A stretch of DNA of 64,000 nt from CAVSUB01 sp963816725 (GTDB taxonomy: Bacteria; Acidobacteriota; Vicinamibacteria; Vicinamibacterales; 2-12-FULL-66-21): contig CAWFMC010000024.1 in NCBI GenBank assembly GCA_963816725.1, positions 1 through 64,000 on the forward strand, written 5' to 3'. The notes below the pieces were generated by a model. It was not told the origin of the DNA. It saw only the letters and a list, made by a program, of their open reading frames with translations, and made no database searches. The first letter of the stretch is position 1. Each line of letters opens with the position of its first letter. Positions 47,447-56,077 of the stretch are shown here, piece after piece. The translations under genes were made by a program, and so were the position numbers.

Positions 47447-49018
47447 TTATTCAGGCACCACCTGATAGCTCACGAACGCGAGGTACTGACTGTTCGGTGA
47501 CCAGGACGCGACGTTGATCGTGCCCTGGCCGCCAAAGAGCTTCGCGAGCACCTCGACGGCGCCAGTCTTGAGGTTCATCAGCTTGAGCATGACGTCCTTG
47601 TTCTCCGGGTGATCGCCGACCCCCTTCTCGTAGGCCAGGTAGACCAGCGAGGCGCCGTCCGGCGCCACGTGCGGGAACCAGTTCTCCGCGTCGTCTTTCG
47701 TGACCTGCTCCTGGCTCGTGCCGTCGGCGTTCATCCGCCAGATCTGCATGGCTCCCGTCCGTTCGGAATTGAAGTAGATCTGCTTGCCGTCGGGCGAGTA
47801 CTCCGGGCCGTCGTCCTTGCCCTCCGCCGTGGTCAGGCGCGTCTCGGGACCCCCGTCAGCGGCGACCGTATAGACGTCGAAGTTGCCGTTGCGCTGGGCG
47901 CAGTAGGTGAGCGTCCGGCCGTCGGGCGACCAGCCGTGGAAGTAGGCGGGGCCCTGCTCGGTGACCCGTTTTGGCTCGGTAGTCCCGAACGGCACGACGT
48001 AGATGAGCGACGGACGCTGCCCGTTCACGGTCTGCGACTGATCGCTGATCGCCCACACCTTGCCGTCCGCGGTGATGCCGTGATCGTTGTTGATGCGGGT
48101 CAGGATCCCGAGGTCCACGGGCTCGGGCGTCGCCTGGCGATTGGGATTGCGCGGCGCTCCGGGCGGGTCCGCCTGCACTTTGAACAGCTTGCCGCCGTTG
48201 TTGAAGTACAGCGTGTTGGATCCGTCCGGATACCAGTTGGGCGCCTCGAGGCGCCCGGGCTGCGTCGTCACGTACACGACGCGGCGATCCTTGGAGCGGA
48301 TGCTGATGGTTTCGAGCGTGTTGATGAGCGTGGTGTTACCCGTGGCCGCGGCGGGTGTGCCGATCGTGACGTCCGAGAACGTCGCGGTCTCGAGGCGTCC
48401 AGGGTTGTGTGCCGAGACGCCGATGCCGACGTAGAACTCGCCGCTCATGTCGATCCTCGCGGCGCCCCCGGCCGGTTTCAGCGGTTCGCCGGGACCGGCA
48501 ATCGACATCGACACGTAGTTGCCGCGCTTCTCCAGCCGGAGCCGGGTCGGACCGATGGCCGTCGACTGCACTTCGTGCGTGACGGCCCCGGGTGCGTCGC
48601 GCCACTGTAAGGAGGTGAGGCCGTCGCCATGCCGGGCGGCGTCGGCATACACCGCGTTCGAGTCGAGCGACTGCCGGATGATCAGGCAGGCTTTGCGGTG
48701 CGGATCGGCCGTACCGCCCGCTGGCTGGCTGTCGACGAATTGCACCGACGCCTCGATCAGAACGTCACCCGAGACCTTCTTCCAGACGAAATGGAAGTGG
48801 TCGGCGGCGGCCCACATGTTCTCGCCGCCTCCGGAGATGGTGTAGGTCTGCGTCGCAGCGTCGTACTTCGAGGATCCCGGGCCGATTGCCGACGGGGTGC
48901 CGATGTCAGTGCTGCCGGTGAACAGGCCGATCGACTGCGCGCCGGCAGTCGACGCTGCCGGCGGGCCGAAGACGACAAGCGCAGTGCTGAGGAAGTAATG
49001 GGGAAGCCGTCGCCGCAT
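47447..49018 (-). CDS. Secreted TolB-like beta-propeller protein (PD40 repeats)
   Basis: A 523-residue exported protein. After the signal peptide (ending AGAQS, about residue 30) the first half (about 35-225) is a concanavalin-like domain (YTISGGGENMWAAADHFHFV, FYVGIGVSAHNPG). The second half is a WD40/TolB-like propeller with PD40 repeats: NWYPDGSNTLYFNN, HGWSPDGRTLTYCA, PEYSPDGKQIYFNSERTG and ASWSPNSQYLAFVS. Such proteins bind peptides or glycans in the periplasm; no peptidase domain is attached. The second ATG of a close pair (49018) is chosen because AAGGAG lies six bases upstream. It is the last gene of the minus-strand run. Confidence 0.85.
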   Translation of the reverse strand: MRRRLPHYFLSTALVVFGPPAASTAGAQSIGLFTGSTDIGTPSAIGPGSSKYDAATQTYTISGGGENMWAAADHFHFVWKKVSGDVLIEASVQFVDSQPAGGTADPHRKACLIIRQSLDSNAVYADAARHGDGLTSLQWRDAPGAVTHEVQSTAIGPTRLRLEKRGNYVSMSIAGPGEPLKPAGGAARIDMSGEFYVGIGVSAHNPGRLETATFSDVTIGTPAAATGNTTLINTLETISIRSKDRRVVYVTTQPGRLEAPNWYPDGSNTLYFNNGGKLFKVQADPPGAPRNPNRQATPEPVDLGILTRINNDHGITADGKVWAISDQSQTVNGQRPSLIYVVPFGTTEPKRVTEQGPAYFHGWSPDGRTLTYCAQRNGNFDVYTVAADGGPETRLTTAEGKDDGPEYSPDGKQIYFNSERTGAMQIWRMNADGTSQEQVTKDDAENWFPHVAPDGASLVYLAYEKGVGDHPENKDVMLKLMNLKTGAVEVLAKLFGGQGTINVASWSPNSQYLAFVSYQVVPE

Positions 49019-49128
49019 GCACATCTCCTTGAGGGGGTCGCTGACGCCGAGGGCATGATCGATGGGGGCGGGAACGCAGTCAAGCCGGAGGAGCTGTCGC
49101 GGAACGCTCGTCGCTGCCGGTGCCCCTG

Positions 49129-49575
49129 TCAGCGCAGGCGCTTCTTCAGCGACGCCAGGTACGCATCCATCGTCGCCGTCTGGCCGAACACGAAGCGCGA
49201 CATGAAGCGAAACAGCGGGTTGTAGACCTCGCCGTGCTCGGTGATCGTGACGGTGGTTCCCGCGCCGTCCGGCGCGAGATCGTAGGTCCACGTGCCGCCG
49301 AACGGCAGCGAGCGATCGTCGATCCGCGTAACGAGGCGTCGAGGCGGAGCCGACTCGTCGACGACGAACGTGATGGCGCCACTTCGCCCGTGCTCGCGCC
49401 ACCGCAGCGGAGCAGCGCCGAGGACCTCGACGCTCGTCACGTCGCTCCGCCAATCGGCGAAGTGGGCCGGGTCGGTCAGGACGGCGAAGATATCGTCCGC
49501 GGGTTGCCCGAAGGTGGCGCTGCGGAAGGCGACGTGCTGCACGGGCAGGGCGTAGCCGATGGCGGCGATCAGCAC
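49129..49575 (-). CDS. SRPBCC (polyketide cyclase/START-like) protein, membrane-anchored
   Basis: Ligand-binding START-like fold of about 148 residues: FRSATFGQPADDIFAVLTDP, HFADWRSDVTSVEVLG, SGAITFVVDES and FGGTWTYDLAPDGAGTTVTI, ending in the long C-terminal helix (SRFVFGQTATMDAYLASLKK). The listed start is GTG 49575, but the same frame encodes a hydrophobic helix for another 15 residues upstream (RGALLVIAALAALVVL) without ATG, GTG or TTG. A rarer start near 49620 is therefore likely, giving an N-terminal membrane anchor. It directly follows the membrane-protein gene and is probably co-transcribed with it. Confidence 0.78.
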   Translation of the reverse strand: MLIAAIGYALPVQHVAFRSATFGQPADDIFAVLTDPAHFADWRSDVTSVEVLGAAPLRWREHGRSGAITFVVDESAPPRRLVTRIDDRSLPFGGTWTYDLAPDGAGTTVTITEHGEVYNPLFRFMSRFVFGQTATMDAYLASLKKRLR

Positions 49576-49616
49576 GACGAGCGCGGCCAGGGCCGCGATG
49601 ACGAGCAGGGCGCCTC

Positions 49617-50030
49617 TCAGGCGCGTGATCCGGTCTCCCGCAGCGATCGCGCGATGACTCCGAGGCCGCCGAACAGCAGCCCGAGCATCAACAGCGTGTT
49701 GTAGAGGGACGTCGGCCGGAAGTAGATCTCGAGGTTCATCAGCACGCCGGCCAGGATGATCGCCGCGCCGATCACGGTCAGCAGCCAGCCGACGATCGAC
49801 TTCCCGTTATAGAACAGAAAGGCGATGCCGACCAGCAGCGGAAGCAGGGTCGGGCCGAAGCCGCCGTAGGCCCCGAACCGCCAGAACCCCGCTGTGACCT
49901 GCACCTGATTGAGGAGCAGATAGGCGCCGACCGCCGACATGATCAGCCCGATCAGAAACGTACCGACCCCGCCAGGCGTGCCGCCGGCGCCGCGGGCGGG
50001 CGCCGCCGTCTTCGGGACCGTGTCCGACAT
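49617..50030 (-). CDS. Small membrane protein, unknown function
   Basis: A 137-residue protein with about four hydrophobic segments: GTFLIGLIMSAVGAYLLL, FGPTLLPLLVGIAFLFY, VGWLLTVIGAAIILAGVLMN and YNTLLMLGLLFGGLGVIARS. The N-terminus is Pro/Gly-rich and cytoplasmic-looking. ATG 50030 is the first start close to the hydrophobic part; the frame further upstream is not gene-like. It sits between a secreted LamG-like gene and an SRPBCC gene in the same orientation. The family is not recognised. Confidence 0.7.
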   Translation of the reverse strand: MSDTVPKTAAPARGAGGTPGGVGTFLIGLIMSAVGAYLLLNQVQVTAGFWRFGAYGGFGPTLLPLLVGIAFLFYNGKSIVGWLLTVIGAAIILAGVLMNLEIYFRPTSLYNTLLMLGLLFGGLGVIARSLRETGSRA

Positions 50031-50100
50031 GGCGAGAGCATACCGCGAGATCCGCCCCTCGCTGATGCTCGGGGGAGCGTCGCGGTCGTGCGCCGTCCAG

Positions 50101-50898
50101 CTACTTGGGACTGACGACGAAGTCCTTGAAGTAGCTGGTGCTGTCGGTCTTGGACCACAGGCCCACACGGCCCGAGACCGGCGGCTTGAGCACGGGATTG
50201 TTTTCGGGGAAGAGCTCGGGGTTTGGCGCGGCGTTGTTGCGGCCCGGTCCCGGGGCGCTGCCGAGCGTGTACTCGAGCGCCAGATTCCCGTCGATCCACG
50301 CTGTCACGCTCGCCCCGTCGACCGTCGTCTTGAGCTCGTGCCAGGCGTTGCGATCGAGCATCCATGTCCGCTCCGGCCCGCGCTTGACCGATCGGCGGAT
50401 GCCGTTGTGGAACTCCCACAGCACGATGTTGTTCTCGGTGTCGTTGTAGCGCATCGCCAGCCAGTCGCCGTTCGGCTTGACGTTGAAGACGATGCCCGAG
50501 CAGCGGTCGGACTCGCCGGCGATGGTCTTGAACTTCATCGTGATGGTGCCGTCGGTGAAGTTCTGCACGCTCTTGAGCAGCGCCACGGGGTAGTAGGCGA
50601 ACTGCTTGGCGTTGTCCATCAGTTCCTCGTTCGAGGTGCCGTACAGCTTGCGCGCGCTGTCGATCAGCAGCTTGGTGGGGTTGTCCTTGCTGGCGACCCA
50701 CGGCCGGCCATCCACCATGACCACCTTCTCGGCACCATCCTGGGCGATGACCCATGAACCGACCATCGGCTCGAACGCGATCGGCGACTTGCCGACCGTC
50801 TCCTTGCTCAAGTCGACCTTGGTGTCCGCCGCGTGCAGCGGCCCCAGCACGCCCGCGAGCGCCACCGCGGTAAGCCCGCGCGATATCCACCCGTTCAT
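50101..50898 (-). CDS. Secreted LamG/DUF1080-like protein coupled to ABC permease
   Basis: A 265-residue protein with a signal peptide (ending LHAAD, about 25). The body resembles a concanavalin-type domain: GTITMKFKTIAGESDRCSGI, VFNVKPNGDWLAMRYNDTEN, HELKTTVDGASVTAWIDG and the closing GRVGLWSKTDSTSYFKDFVV. The ATG (50898) has AGGAGG five bases upstream and overlaps the stop region of the ABC permease gene, so translation is probably coupled. A role with the transporter is inferred from this coupling only. No catalytic residues were identified. Confidence 0.78.
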   Translation of the reverse strand: MNGWISRGLTAVALAGVLGPLHAADTKVDLSKETVGKSPIAFEPMVGSWVIAQDGAEKVVMVDGRPWVASKDNPTKLLIDSARKLYGTSNEELMDNAKQFAYYPVALLKSVQNFTDGTITMKFKTIAGESDRCSGIVFNVKPNGDWLAMRYNDTENNIVLWEFHNGIRRSVKRGPERTWMLDRNAWHELKTTVDGASVTAWIDGNLALEYTLGSAPGPGRNNAAPNPELFPENNPVLKPPVSGRVGLWSKTDSTSYFKDFVVSPK

Positions 50899-52223
50899 CA
50901 CGACCTCCTCTTGACGACGATTGCGCTGGCGAGCACCAGGGCCGGCCAGATGCCATAGAACACCGCGGCCGCGCCTCTCGGCGGAACCGCGAGCGGATGC
51001 CCGCGAAATACCTGCGACCCGTCCTCGATCGGCGGCGCGATCCCGGCGAGACCGTAGATCGTCTCGAGTACCCCTTCGGCGGTCGTCATGCGGCTGACCG
51101 CGCGCTGACCGCCGAGGTCATAAAAGATCTCGCCGTAGTGGGGCGCGGTCTGCTCGAACATGCCGATCGACGTGGCCGATATGTAACGGACCTCGAGCCG
51201 GGGCAGGATCCGCCGGAGCTTGGAGAGCGCCTGATGTTCGAGATCGAACCGGCGCGGATCCTCGGGCGCGAGATGGGCCTCGATCGCCAGCGGCGTGCGA
51301 ATGCCGCGCAGCGCCAGCTCGTCCGCCTCCGGAAACGAGTTGCCGCGATTCTCGGATAGATCCCAGCTGCTGCCGATGAAGGTGCACGTCAGGACGAGCG
51401 CCGCGATAGAAGCGGCCAGCGCCGCCGACTCACTCGCGCGGCGGGCCTGCGCCACGCCGAGCCGTGACCAGATCGCCGCCAGACCCAGCGCGCCGCCGAT
51501 GAGGGCCAGCGCGATCAGCACCGTGTCGAGACGCACGAGGCCGTGCTGGAACTCCGCGACCATCGCGGTCGGCGTGTAGCCGGCGATCCGCTCCCACAAC
51601 CCGCCCTGCACGGCGGCGATGAAGTTGACGATCCAGGTGCCCACCGTGACGCTCAGCGTCAGGATCGCAGCCGTCGACGGATGGTCCGTGACCGACGCGG
51701 TCGCGGCCGCAAGGCCGACGCTCAGCCCGGCGTTGAGCAGGTGACCGAGCAGCACCGCGCCGAGCTCCGGCGGATAAATCGTTCCTCCGTACCCACGCCA
51801 CAGCCCGATCGCCATCACTGGCGCCAGGCTCGCAATCGACCAGCCCGCGAGCAGGACCAGCGCCTTGGCCGAGATCCGGGCCATGGCCGGCAGCCGCTGC
51901 TGAAGCTCAATCTTGATCGCGCCCGACTGTCGATCGCCCGAGACGAGCCGGATCCCGACGAACGGCAGCAGGAACGCGGCGGCCAGCTCGCAGGCGCTGA
52001 AGGTTGGCGCCCAGACCCCGATCAGTGGCGAGAACGCTTCACCCACGCCCGCGGCGGTTCCGTTCAGCCCGCTCGCTTCCGCGTAGGTGCGCACGGCGCT
52101 GATGAACGACACCCCGACCAGCGGTCCGATGAGCATCAGCATCACCCACCAGGAGCGCGAGGCGATCAGCTCACGCCATTCCTTGGCAAGGAGCCACCGC
52201 CACGGGGATCTACGTGAGCGCAA
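50898..52223 (-). CDS. ABC-2-type transporter permease with fused periplasmic domain
   Basis: Integral membrane subunit of 441 residues. The first half is an ABC-2 permease with about six helices (SWWVMLMLIGPLVGVSFISA, LAAAFLLPFVGIRLVSGDR, LVLLAGWSIASLAPVMAIGL). After another helix (ALAASIAALVLTCTFIGS) comes a soluble region of about 150 residues with RTPLAIEAHLAPEDPRRFDL and VRYISATSIGMFEQ, resembling GldG-type extracytoplasmic domains, then a final helix. The start is TTG 52223, overlapping the end of the ATPase gene. With the ATPase it forms a complete transporter of unknown substrate. Confidence 0.83.
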   Translation of the reverse strand: MRSRRSPWRWLLAKEWRELIASRSWWVMLMLIGPLVGVSFISAVRTYAEASGLNGTAAGVGEAFSPLIGVWAPTFSACELAAAFLLPFVGIRLVSGDRQSGAIKIELQQRLPAMARISAKALVLLAGWSIASLAPVMAIGLWRGYGGTIYPPELGAVLLGHLLNAGLSVGLAAATASVTDHPSTAAILTLSVTVGTWIVNFIAAVQGGLWERIAGYTPTAMVAEFQHGLVRLDTVLIALALIGGALGLAAIWSRLGVAQARRASESAALAASIAALVLTCTFIGSSWDLSENRGNSFPEADELALRGIRTPLAIEAHLAPEDPRRFDLEHQALSKLRRILPRLEVRYISATSIGMFEQTAPHYGEIFYDLGGQRAVSRMTTAEGVLETIYGLAGIAPPIEDGSQVFRGHPLAVPPRGAAAVFYGIWPALVLASAIVVKRRS

Positions 52224-52968
52224 GGAATACCTGCTCGAGATCGGCGGGATGGCCGCCGATGCGCGCCGCCGCTACCATCGTCAGCTCGTCGTACGTGCCC
52301 TCGCCGACGACCCGCCCGTCGCTGAGGAGCACGAATCGATCGCAGACCCGTGCGGCATCGCTGATCTGATGGATGGACAGCACCACCGCGCGTCCGCGGG
52401 CCGCGGCGGCGCGGAGGGAGGTCGCGACCTCGCGGGTCTGCCGCAGGTCGAGCCCGTCGAACGGCTCGTCCGAGAGCAGGACGGGTTGCGGCGTCAGCAG
52501 GCCCATCGCCAGAAGCGCGCGTTTGCGCTGCCCTTTGGAGAGCGACCCCAGCGGCGCATCGAGGAGCGGCTCGAGCCCGAGCTCGCTCGTCAGGTCCGGA
52601 ATCCTTTCGGCGGGGCCGCCGAATAGCCCCGCGACGTACTCCAGCAGCCATTGCACGCGCTGCGACGGCCACGGCGCAATCGAATCCGGGAGGTAGAAAA
52701 TGTGCGCCAGACGTTCCTCGGCGCTGAGGCGGCCGCCGACCCCTTCGATGGCCCCTTGGTCAACCGGCAGCACGCCGCCCAGGCACTCGAAAAGCGTGGT
52801 CTTTCCGGATCCGTTCGGACCTATCAGACCGAGCACCTCGCCGCGCCGAATCGAGAACGACACCCCGGCCAGAGCGGTCAGCCGGGCGTAGCGCTTGGTG
52901 AGATCACGGACGAACAGCAAGGCTTCGCCCGGAACAATGGAGGAGGCCGGGGCCGGCGATGTGGGCAA
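52210..52968 (-). CDS. ABC transporter ATP-binding protein
   Basis: ATPase subunit of 252 residues energising the adjacent permease. Walker A is GPNGSGKTTL; the signature region is LGSLSKGQRKRALLAMGLL; Walker B is PVLLSDEPFDGLDL; and the switch His is in VVLSIHQISDAARV. The signature LSKGQ departs slightly from LSGGQ, as is common in ABC-2 exporters. The start is TTG 52968 as the longest in-frame choice; a strong ribosome binding site is not obvious. Its 3' end overlaps the permease start, which supports a two-gene transport operon. Confidence 0.9.
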   Translation of the reverse strand: MPTSPAPASSIVPGEALLFVRDLTKRYARLTALAGVSFSIRRGEVLGLIGPNGSGKTTLFECLGGVLPVDQGAIEGVGGRLSAEERLAHIFYLPDSIAPWPSQRVQWLLEYVAGLFGGPAERIPDLTSELGLEPLLDAPLGSLSKGQRKRALLAMGLLTPQPVLLSDEPFDGLDLRQTREVATSLRAAAARGRAVVLSIHQISDAARVCDRFVLLSDGRVVGEGTYDELTMVAAARIGGHPADLEQVFLALT

Positions 52969-53051
52969 GTGCCAAATCTACCCGCGCCTCAGGGCTTACT
53001 ACCAGGAGTCGTAACTCCCTGTGGCTGCCGCAACGACGGTGCTCTAGGCGT

Positions 53052-53867
53052 CTACGGCTTGACCGAGAACATCATCCCGACGGTGCCCGGACCCACCACG
53101 GGCGTGCCATAGAAATTCCGTCCGTGCCAGGTGACCGACCGGCCGATGATGATGCCGTCGCCGGCGCCGAAGGCGACGTCGCTCGCGAAGTGCCGGTTGT
53201 CGTGCAGGCGCGAGATCGCCACGTACGACGCCACGAGGTACGTCGGGACTGCCGCCTTCCAGCCGAGATGCTGCTGGAGGACCGTCGCGGCCGCGAAGGT
53301 AACCGTCGCGTGCCCCGAGGGGAACGCATATCCGGACGCCTGGGAGCCGTCGGGTGCAATCGGCCGCTCGCGCCGGACCGAGTACTTGATGCCCTGGGTG
53401 ATGCCTTCCGACAGGAGCGTGGCTTCGATCAGGTCCATGCCGAGATGCTTGCCGCGGGGATGGTCGCCGATTCGCCCGACGAGGTAGGTGGTGATGCCCG
53501 TTCCTATCACGAACGGGAAGGACCCAATCACCTTGCCCGGGGCGAAGAACTTGTCAGCAAAGTCGCCGGCGAGATGCTGGTTGAGGCTGTCGTCTGCGGG
53601 GTGCACCGCCAGCGCCAGCCCGCTGCCGGCTGCCAGCCAGTACAGCGAGTTCATGCGCGGCATATGCTTCACGTCGTCGCCAAGGTTGACGACCAGCGAC
53701 TTGAAGAAACCGCCTTCTTCCTTGCCGGCGGCAGCCTGGACGGCGGGCGTGCCGGGCGACGGCGTGGGCTGCTGGGCGAACGCGTGGGACGAAATGGCAA
53801 GGCTGCAGGCGGCAAACGTCGCAACGACGGCGGCGCGCACGCCCGGAGGCGCGAAACGGGTCAACAT
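53052..53867 (-). CDS. PAP2-superfamily phosphatase, exported
   Basis: Lipid phosphatase or acid phosphatase of 271 residues. The three PAP2 motifs are complete: KYSVRRERP (motif 1), FPSGHATVTF (motif 2) and SRLHDNRHFASDV (motif 3 with the catalytic His and Asp). A signal peptide ends SHAFAQQ (about residue 32). Helices such as MNSLYWLAAGSGLALAV and FPFVIGTGITTYLVG give a membrane association. Undecaprenyl-phosphate recycling or phospholipid dephosphorylation are both possible. It lies upstream of the ABC genes on the same strand, about 80 bases away. Confidence 0.9.
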   Translation of the reverse strand: MLTRFAPPGVRAAVVATFAACSLAISSHAFAQQPTPSPGTPAVQAAAGKEEGGFFKSLVVNLGDDVKHMPRMNSLYWLAAGSGLALAVHPADDSLNQHLAGDFADKFFAPGKVIGSFPFVIGTGITTYLVGRIGDHPRGKHLGMDLIEATLLSEGITQGIKYSVRRERPIAPDGSQASGYAFPSGHATVTFAAATVLQQHLGWKAAVPTYLVASYVAISRLHDNRHFASDVAFGAGDGIIIGRSVTWHGRNFYGTPVVGPGTVGMMFSVKP

Positions 53868-53960
53868 GAATCCTCCGTGGATGAGCGTGCAGTATAGCCC
53901 GTTAGCCTGAGAGAGCGCCTGCGCCAGGCGGTGTCCAACGGCGTGCTCGGGAGCGTGCCG

Positions 53961-54380
53961 TCAGCGGGTGGAGCTGGGGCGGGCAACGGCGGGCGGATGG
54001 ATGTCCTTCAAGATGAACATGATTTCGCCAGGCTCGGCGAGCCCGAGCTGACGACGGGCCTCGGCCTCGATCGTGCCGGCATCCTCGTTCAGGAGCCGCT
54101 TCTCCTCGCGAAGGCGCGCGTTCTCCTGGCGAAGGGCGGCCAGCTTCGATTCCTCCGCCTGGGCGTCGTGCCGGGCCCGGAGCGTCACCAGGAATCCCTT
54201 CTCACCGACCAGCGCGTCGGCCACGAGTACGACGGCGACGAAGACCAGCACCGCGTTCACCAGCGTCCGGCGACGAGGGGGAGCGGCTGGTGCCGGGGAC
54301 TGACGCCGGCGGAGCGGCGTCGGCCCAGTCGGGCGCCTGGACACGGACGGCATGGTGGTGGCGACGACGGGAACGGGCAT
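53961..54380 (-). CDS. FtsB/DivIC-like septum formation protein
   Basis: A 139-residue bitopic membrane protein. A Pro/Arg-rich cytoplasmic start is followed by one transmembrane helix (VNAVLVFVAVVLVADALVG) and a periplasmic coiled coil (ARHDAQAEESKLAALRQENA, RLREEKRLLNED). It ends in the FtsB-like segment IEAEARRQLGLAEPGEIMFI. The LGLAxPGExxF ending is characteristic of FtsB/DivIC, which bridge FtsL and FtsQ at the divisome. The start is uncertain: ATG 54380 or 54353, neither with a good ribosome binding site. It is divergent from cutA. Confidence 0.82.
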   Translation of the reverse strand: MPVPVVATTMPSVSRRPTGPTPLRRRQSPAPAAPPRRRTLVNAVLVFVAVVLVADALVGEKGFLVTLRARHDAQAEESKLAALRQENARLREEKRLLNEDAGTIEAEARRQLGLAEPGEIMFILKDIHPPAVARPSSTR

Positions 54381-54400
54381 TGGAGTGAGGGGGTCCTTTG

Positions 54401-54406
54401 TACAAT
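54401..54406 (+). promoter_or_regulatory. Possible -10 box in the ftsB-like/cutA divergent region
   Basis: TACAAT stands out in an otherwise GC-rich stretch 80 bases before cutA. A TTGGAG lies upstream at a short spacing of 15 bases. The complementary strand offers TATTGT for the opposite gene. Direction cannot be settled by eye. Confidence 0.3.
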
Positions 54407-54486
54407 ACTTTTCGAGCCGAGCGGCCTCCGGGTGTAGGGGGTCGCGCAGAAATTTCGAGGCGAAAGGACCCGGAGACGATGTGCGC

Positions 54487-54813
54487 ATGACGCCCGAGTA
54501 CGTGGTGGTGCTGACCACGCTGCCAGCCGACGCGGATGCTCCCGGATTCGCGCGCCAGCTCGTCGACGAACGCCTCGCAGCGTGCGTCAACCTGCTGCCC
54601 GTGATGGAGTCGATCTACCGGTGGGACGGCCGGGTGGAGCAGGATACTGAGCGGCAGCTGGTGCTGAAGACGTCACGTGACCGTGTCCCGGCGCTCTGGG
54701 AGCGGGTTCGGGAACTGCACCCGTACGAAACGCCGGAGTTCGTCGTGGTGCCGGTGATCGACGGGAGCGACGCCTACCTGCGCTGGATCGGGGAGAGCAC
54801 GGAGGCGCGCTAG
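54487..54813 (+). CDS. cutA: CutA divalent-ion tolerance protein
   Basis: Small trimeric protein of 108 residues linked to copper and divalent metal tolerance. The sequence follows the family closely: VVVLTTLPADADAPGFARQL, VDERLAACVNLLPVMESIYR, WDGRVEQDTERQLVLKTSRD and HPYETPEFVVVPVIDG. The LAACVN and HPYExPE motifs are diagnostic. ATG 54487 is used; GTG 54481, two codons earlier, sits better behind GGAGACGAT and may be the true start. It is convergent with the trans-sulfuration gene. Confidence 0.93.
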   Translation: MTPEYVVVLTTLPADADAPGFARQLVDERLAACVNLLPVMESIYRWDGRVEQDTERQLVLKTSRDRVPALWERVRELHPYETPEFVVVPVIDGSDAYLRWIGESTEAR

Positions 54814-54832
54814 TCATCCGGCTCGCGACGCC

Positions 54833-55993
54833 TTACCGAGCGCCTTGCAGCGCCTGCTCCAGGTCCTCGATGAGGTCCTCGGCATCCTCGATGCCCACCG
54901 AGATGCGGACCATGCTGTCCGTGAGACCGATGGCGGCCCGGCGCTCGGGCGGTACGGACGCGTGCGTCATCGACGCCGGATGTGAGATGAGGGTCTCGAC
55001 CCCTCCGAGACTCTCGGCGAGCGCCATCAGCCGGACGCCGTTGCAGATCCGGCGGGCCCGCTCGAAGGTGCCCGCATCGAACGTCACCATCCCGCCGAAG
55101 CCGCGCATCTGCCGTTGCGCCAGCTCGTATTGCGGGTGATCCGGAAGGCCCGGATAGATGACCCGTTCGATCCCGGGGTGACCCGACAGGTGCTGCGCCA
55201 GCGCCAGGCCGTTCGCGTTGTGCTGGGCCATGCGGACGGCGAGGGTCTTGGTGCCGCGCAGCACCAGCCACGAGTCGAACGGGCTCAGTATCGCGCCGGC
55301 CGCGTTCTGGATGAAGCTGAGCGCCTCGATGTGCTCGTCCCGGACCGCGATGACGATCCCGCCGACGCTGTCGCTGTGGCCGTTCAGATATTTCGTGGTG
55401 CTGTGGATGACCAGGTCGGCGCCGAGCTCGATGGGCCGCTGCACGCTGGGGCTCGCGAACGTGTTGTCGACCACCATCACGATCTCGTGCCGCCGGGCGA
55501 CAGCCGCGACGGCGGCGAGGTCGGTCAGCCGGAGCACCGGGTTGGTCGGGGTCTCGACGAACAGCATCCGCGTCTGCGGCGTGATCGCGGCCTCGATCTG
55601 ATCGAGCTGCGAGGTGTCGATGTAACTGAACGTCAGCCCGTATCGCGTCAGCACCTTGTCGAACAGCCGGAAAGTGCCGCCGTACGTGTTGTCGGTGACG
55701 ATGACGTGATCGCCCGAGGAGAGCATCTTGGTGATCGCGTCGATCGCGGCCATGCCCGAGGCGAAGGCGAAGCCGGCCCGTCCACGCTCGATCGCCGCGA
55801 GGTTGGCTTCGAGCGCCGCGCGCGTCGGGTTCTGCGTCCGCGCGTACTCGTAGCCCTTGTGCCGGCCGAGCTCCTCCTGCACGTACGTGGACGTCTGATA
55901 GATCGGCGTGATCACTGCACCCGTCGTCGGGTCGGGTGTCTGGCCGGCGTGAATGCACACAGTCGAGAAGCGCGCGTCGTCTGGAAGCAGCAT
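54833..55993 (-). CDS. Trans-sulfuration PLP enzyme (cystathionine gamma-synthase/lyase family)
   Basis: Cytoplasmic PLP enzyme of 386 residues for methionine/cysteine metabolism. The family pattern is complete: FSTVCIHAGQTPDPTTGAVI, YQTSTYVQ, YEYARTQNPTRAALE, FASGMAAIDAI, FVETPTNPVLRL, VVDNTFASP and the PLP lysine Lys201 in HSTTKYLNGHSD. The C-terminus has SLGGVETLISHPASMTHASV and RISVGIEDAEDLIEDL. Cystathionine gamma-synthase, beta- or gamma-lyase and O-acylhomoserine sulfhydrylase cannot be separated reliably by eye. No other methionine genes are adjacent. Confidence 0.92.
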   Translation of the reverse strand: MLLPDDARFSTVCIHAGQTPDPTTGAVITPIYQTSTYVQEELGRHKGYEYARTQNPTRAALEANLAAIERGRAGFAFASGMAAIDAITKMLSSGDHVIVTDNTYGGTFRLFDKVLTRYGLTFSYIDTSQLDQIEAAITPQTRMLFVETPTNPVLRLTDLAAVAAVARRHEIVMVVDNTFASPSVQRPIELGADLVIHSTTKYLNGHSDSVGGIVIAVRDEHIEALSFIQNAAGAILSPFDSWLVLRGTKTLAVRMAQHNANGLALAQHLSGHPGIERVIYPGLPDHPQYELAQRQMRGFGGMVTFDAGTFERARRICNGVRLMALAESLGGVETLISHPASMTHASVPPERRAAIGLTDSMVRISVGIEDAEDLIEDLEQALQGAR

Positions 55994-56077
55994 ATGGTGT
56001 GGGTCCGAGTCGCCCCATGATCGCCCACCCGCGGCTCCTTCGCCCAGCGAATTCAGCTATCATGCGATCCACTTCGC

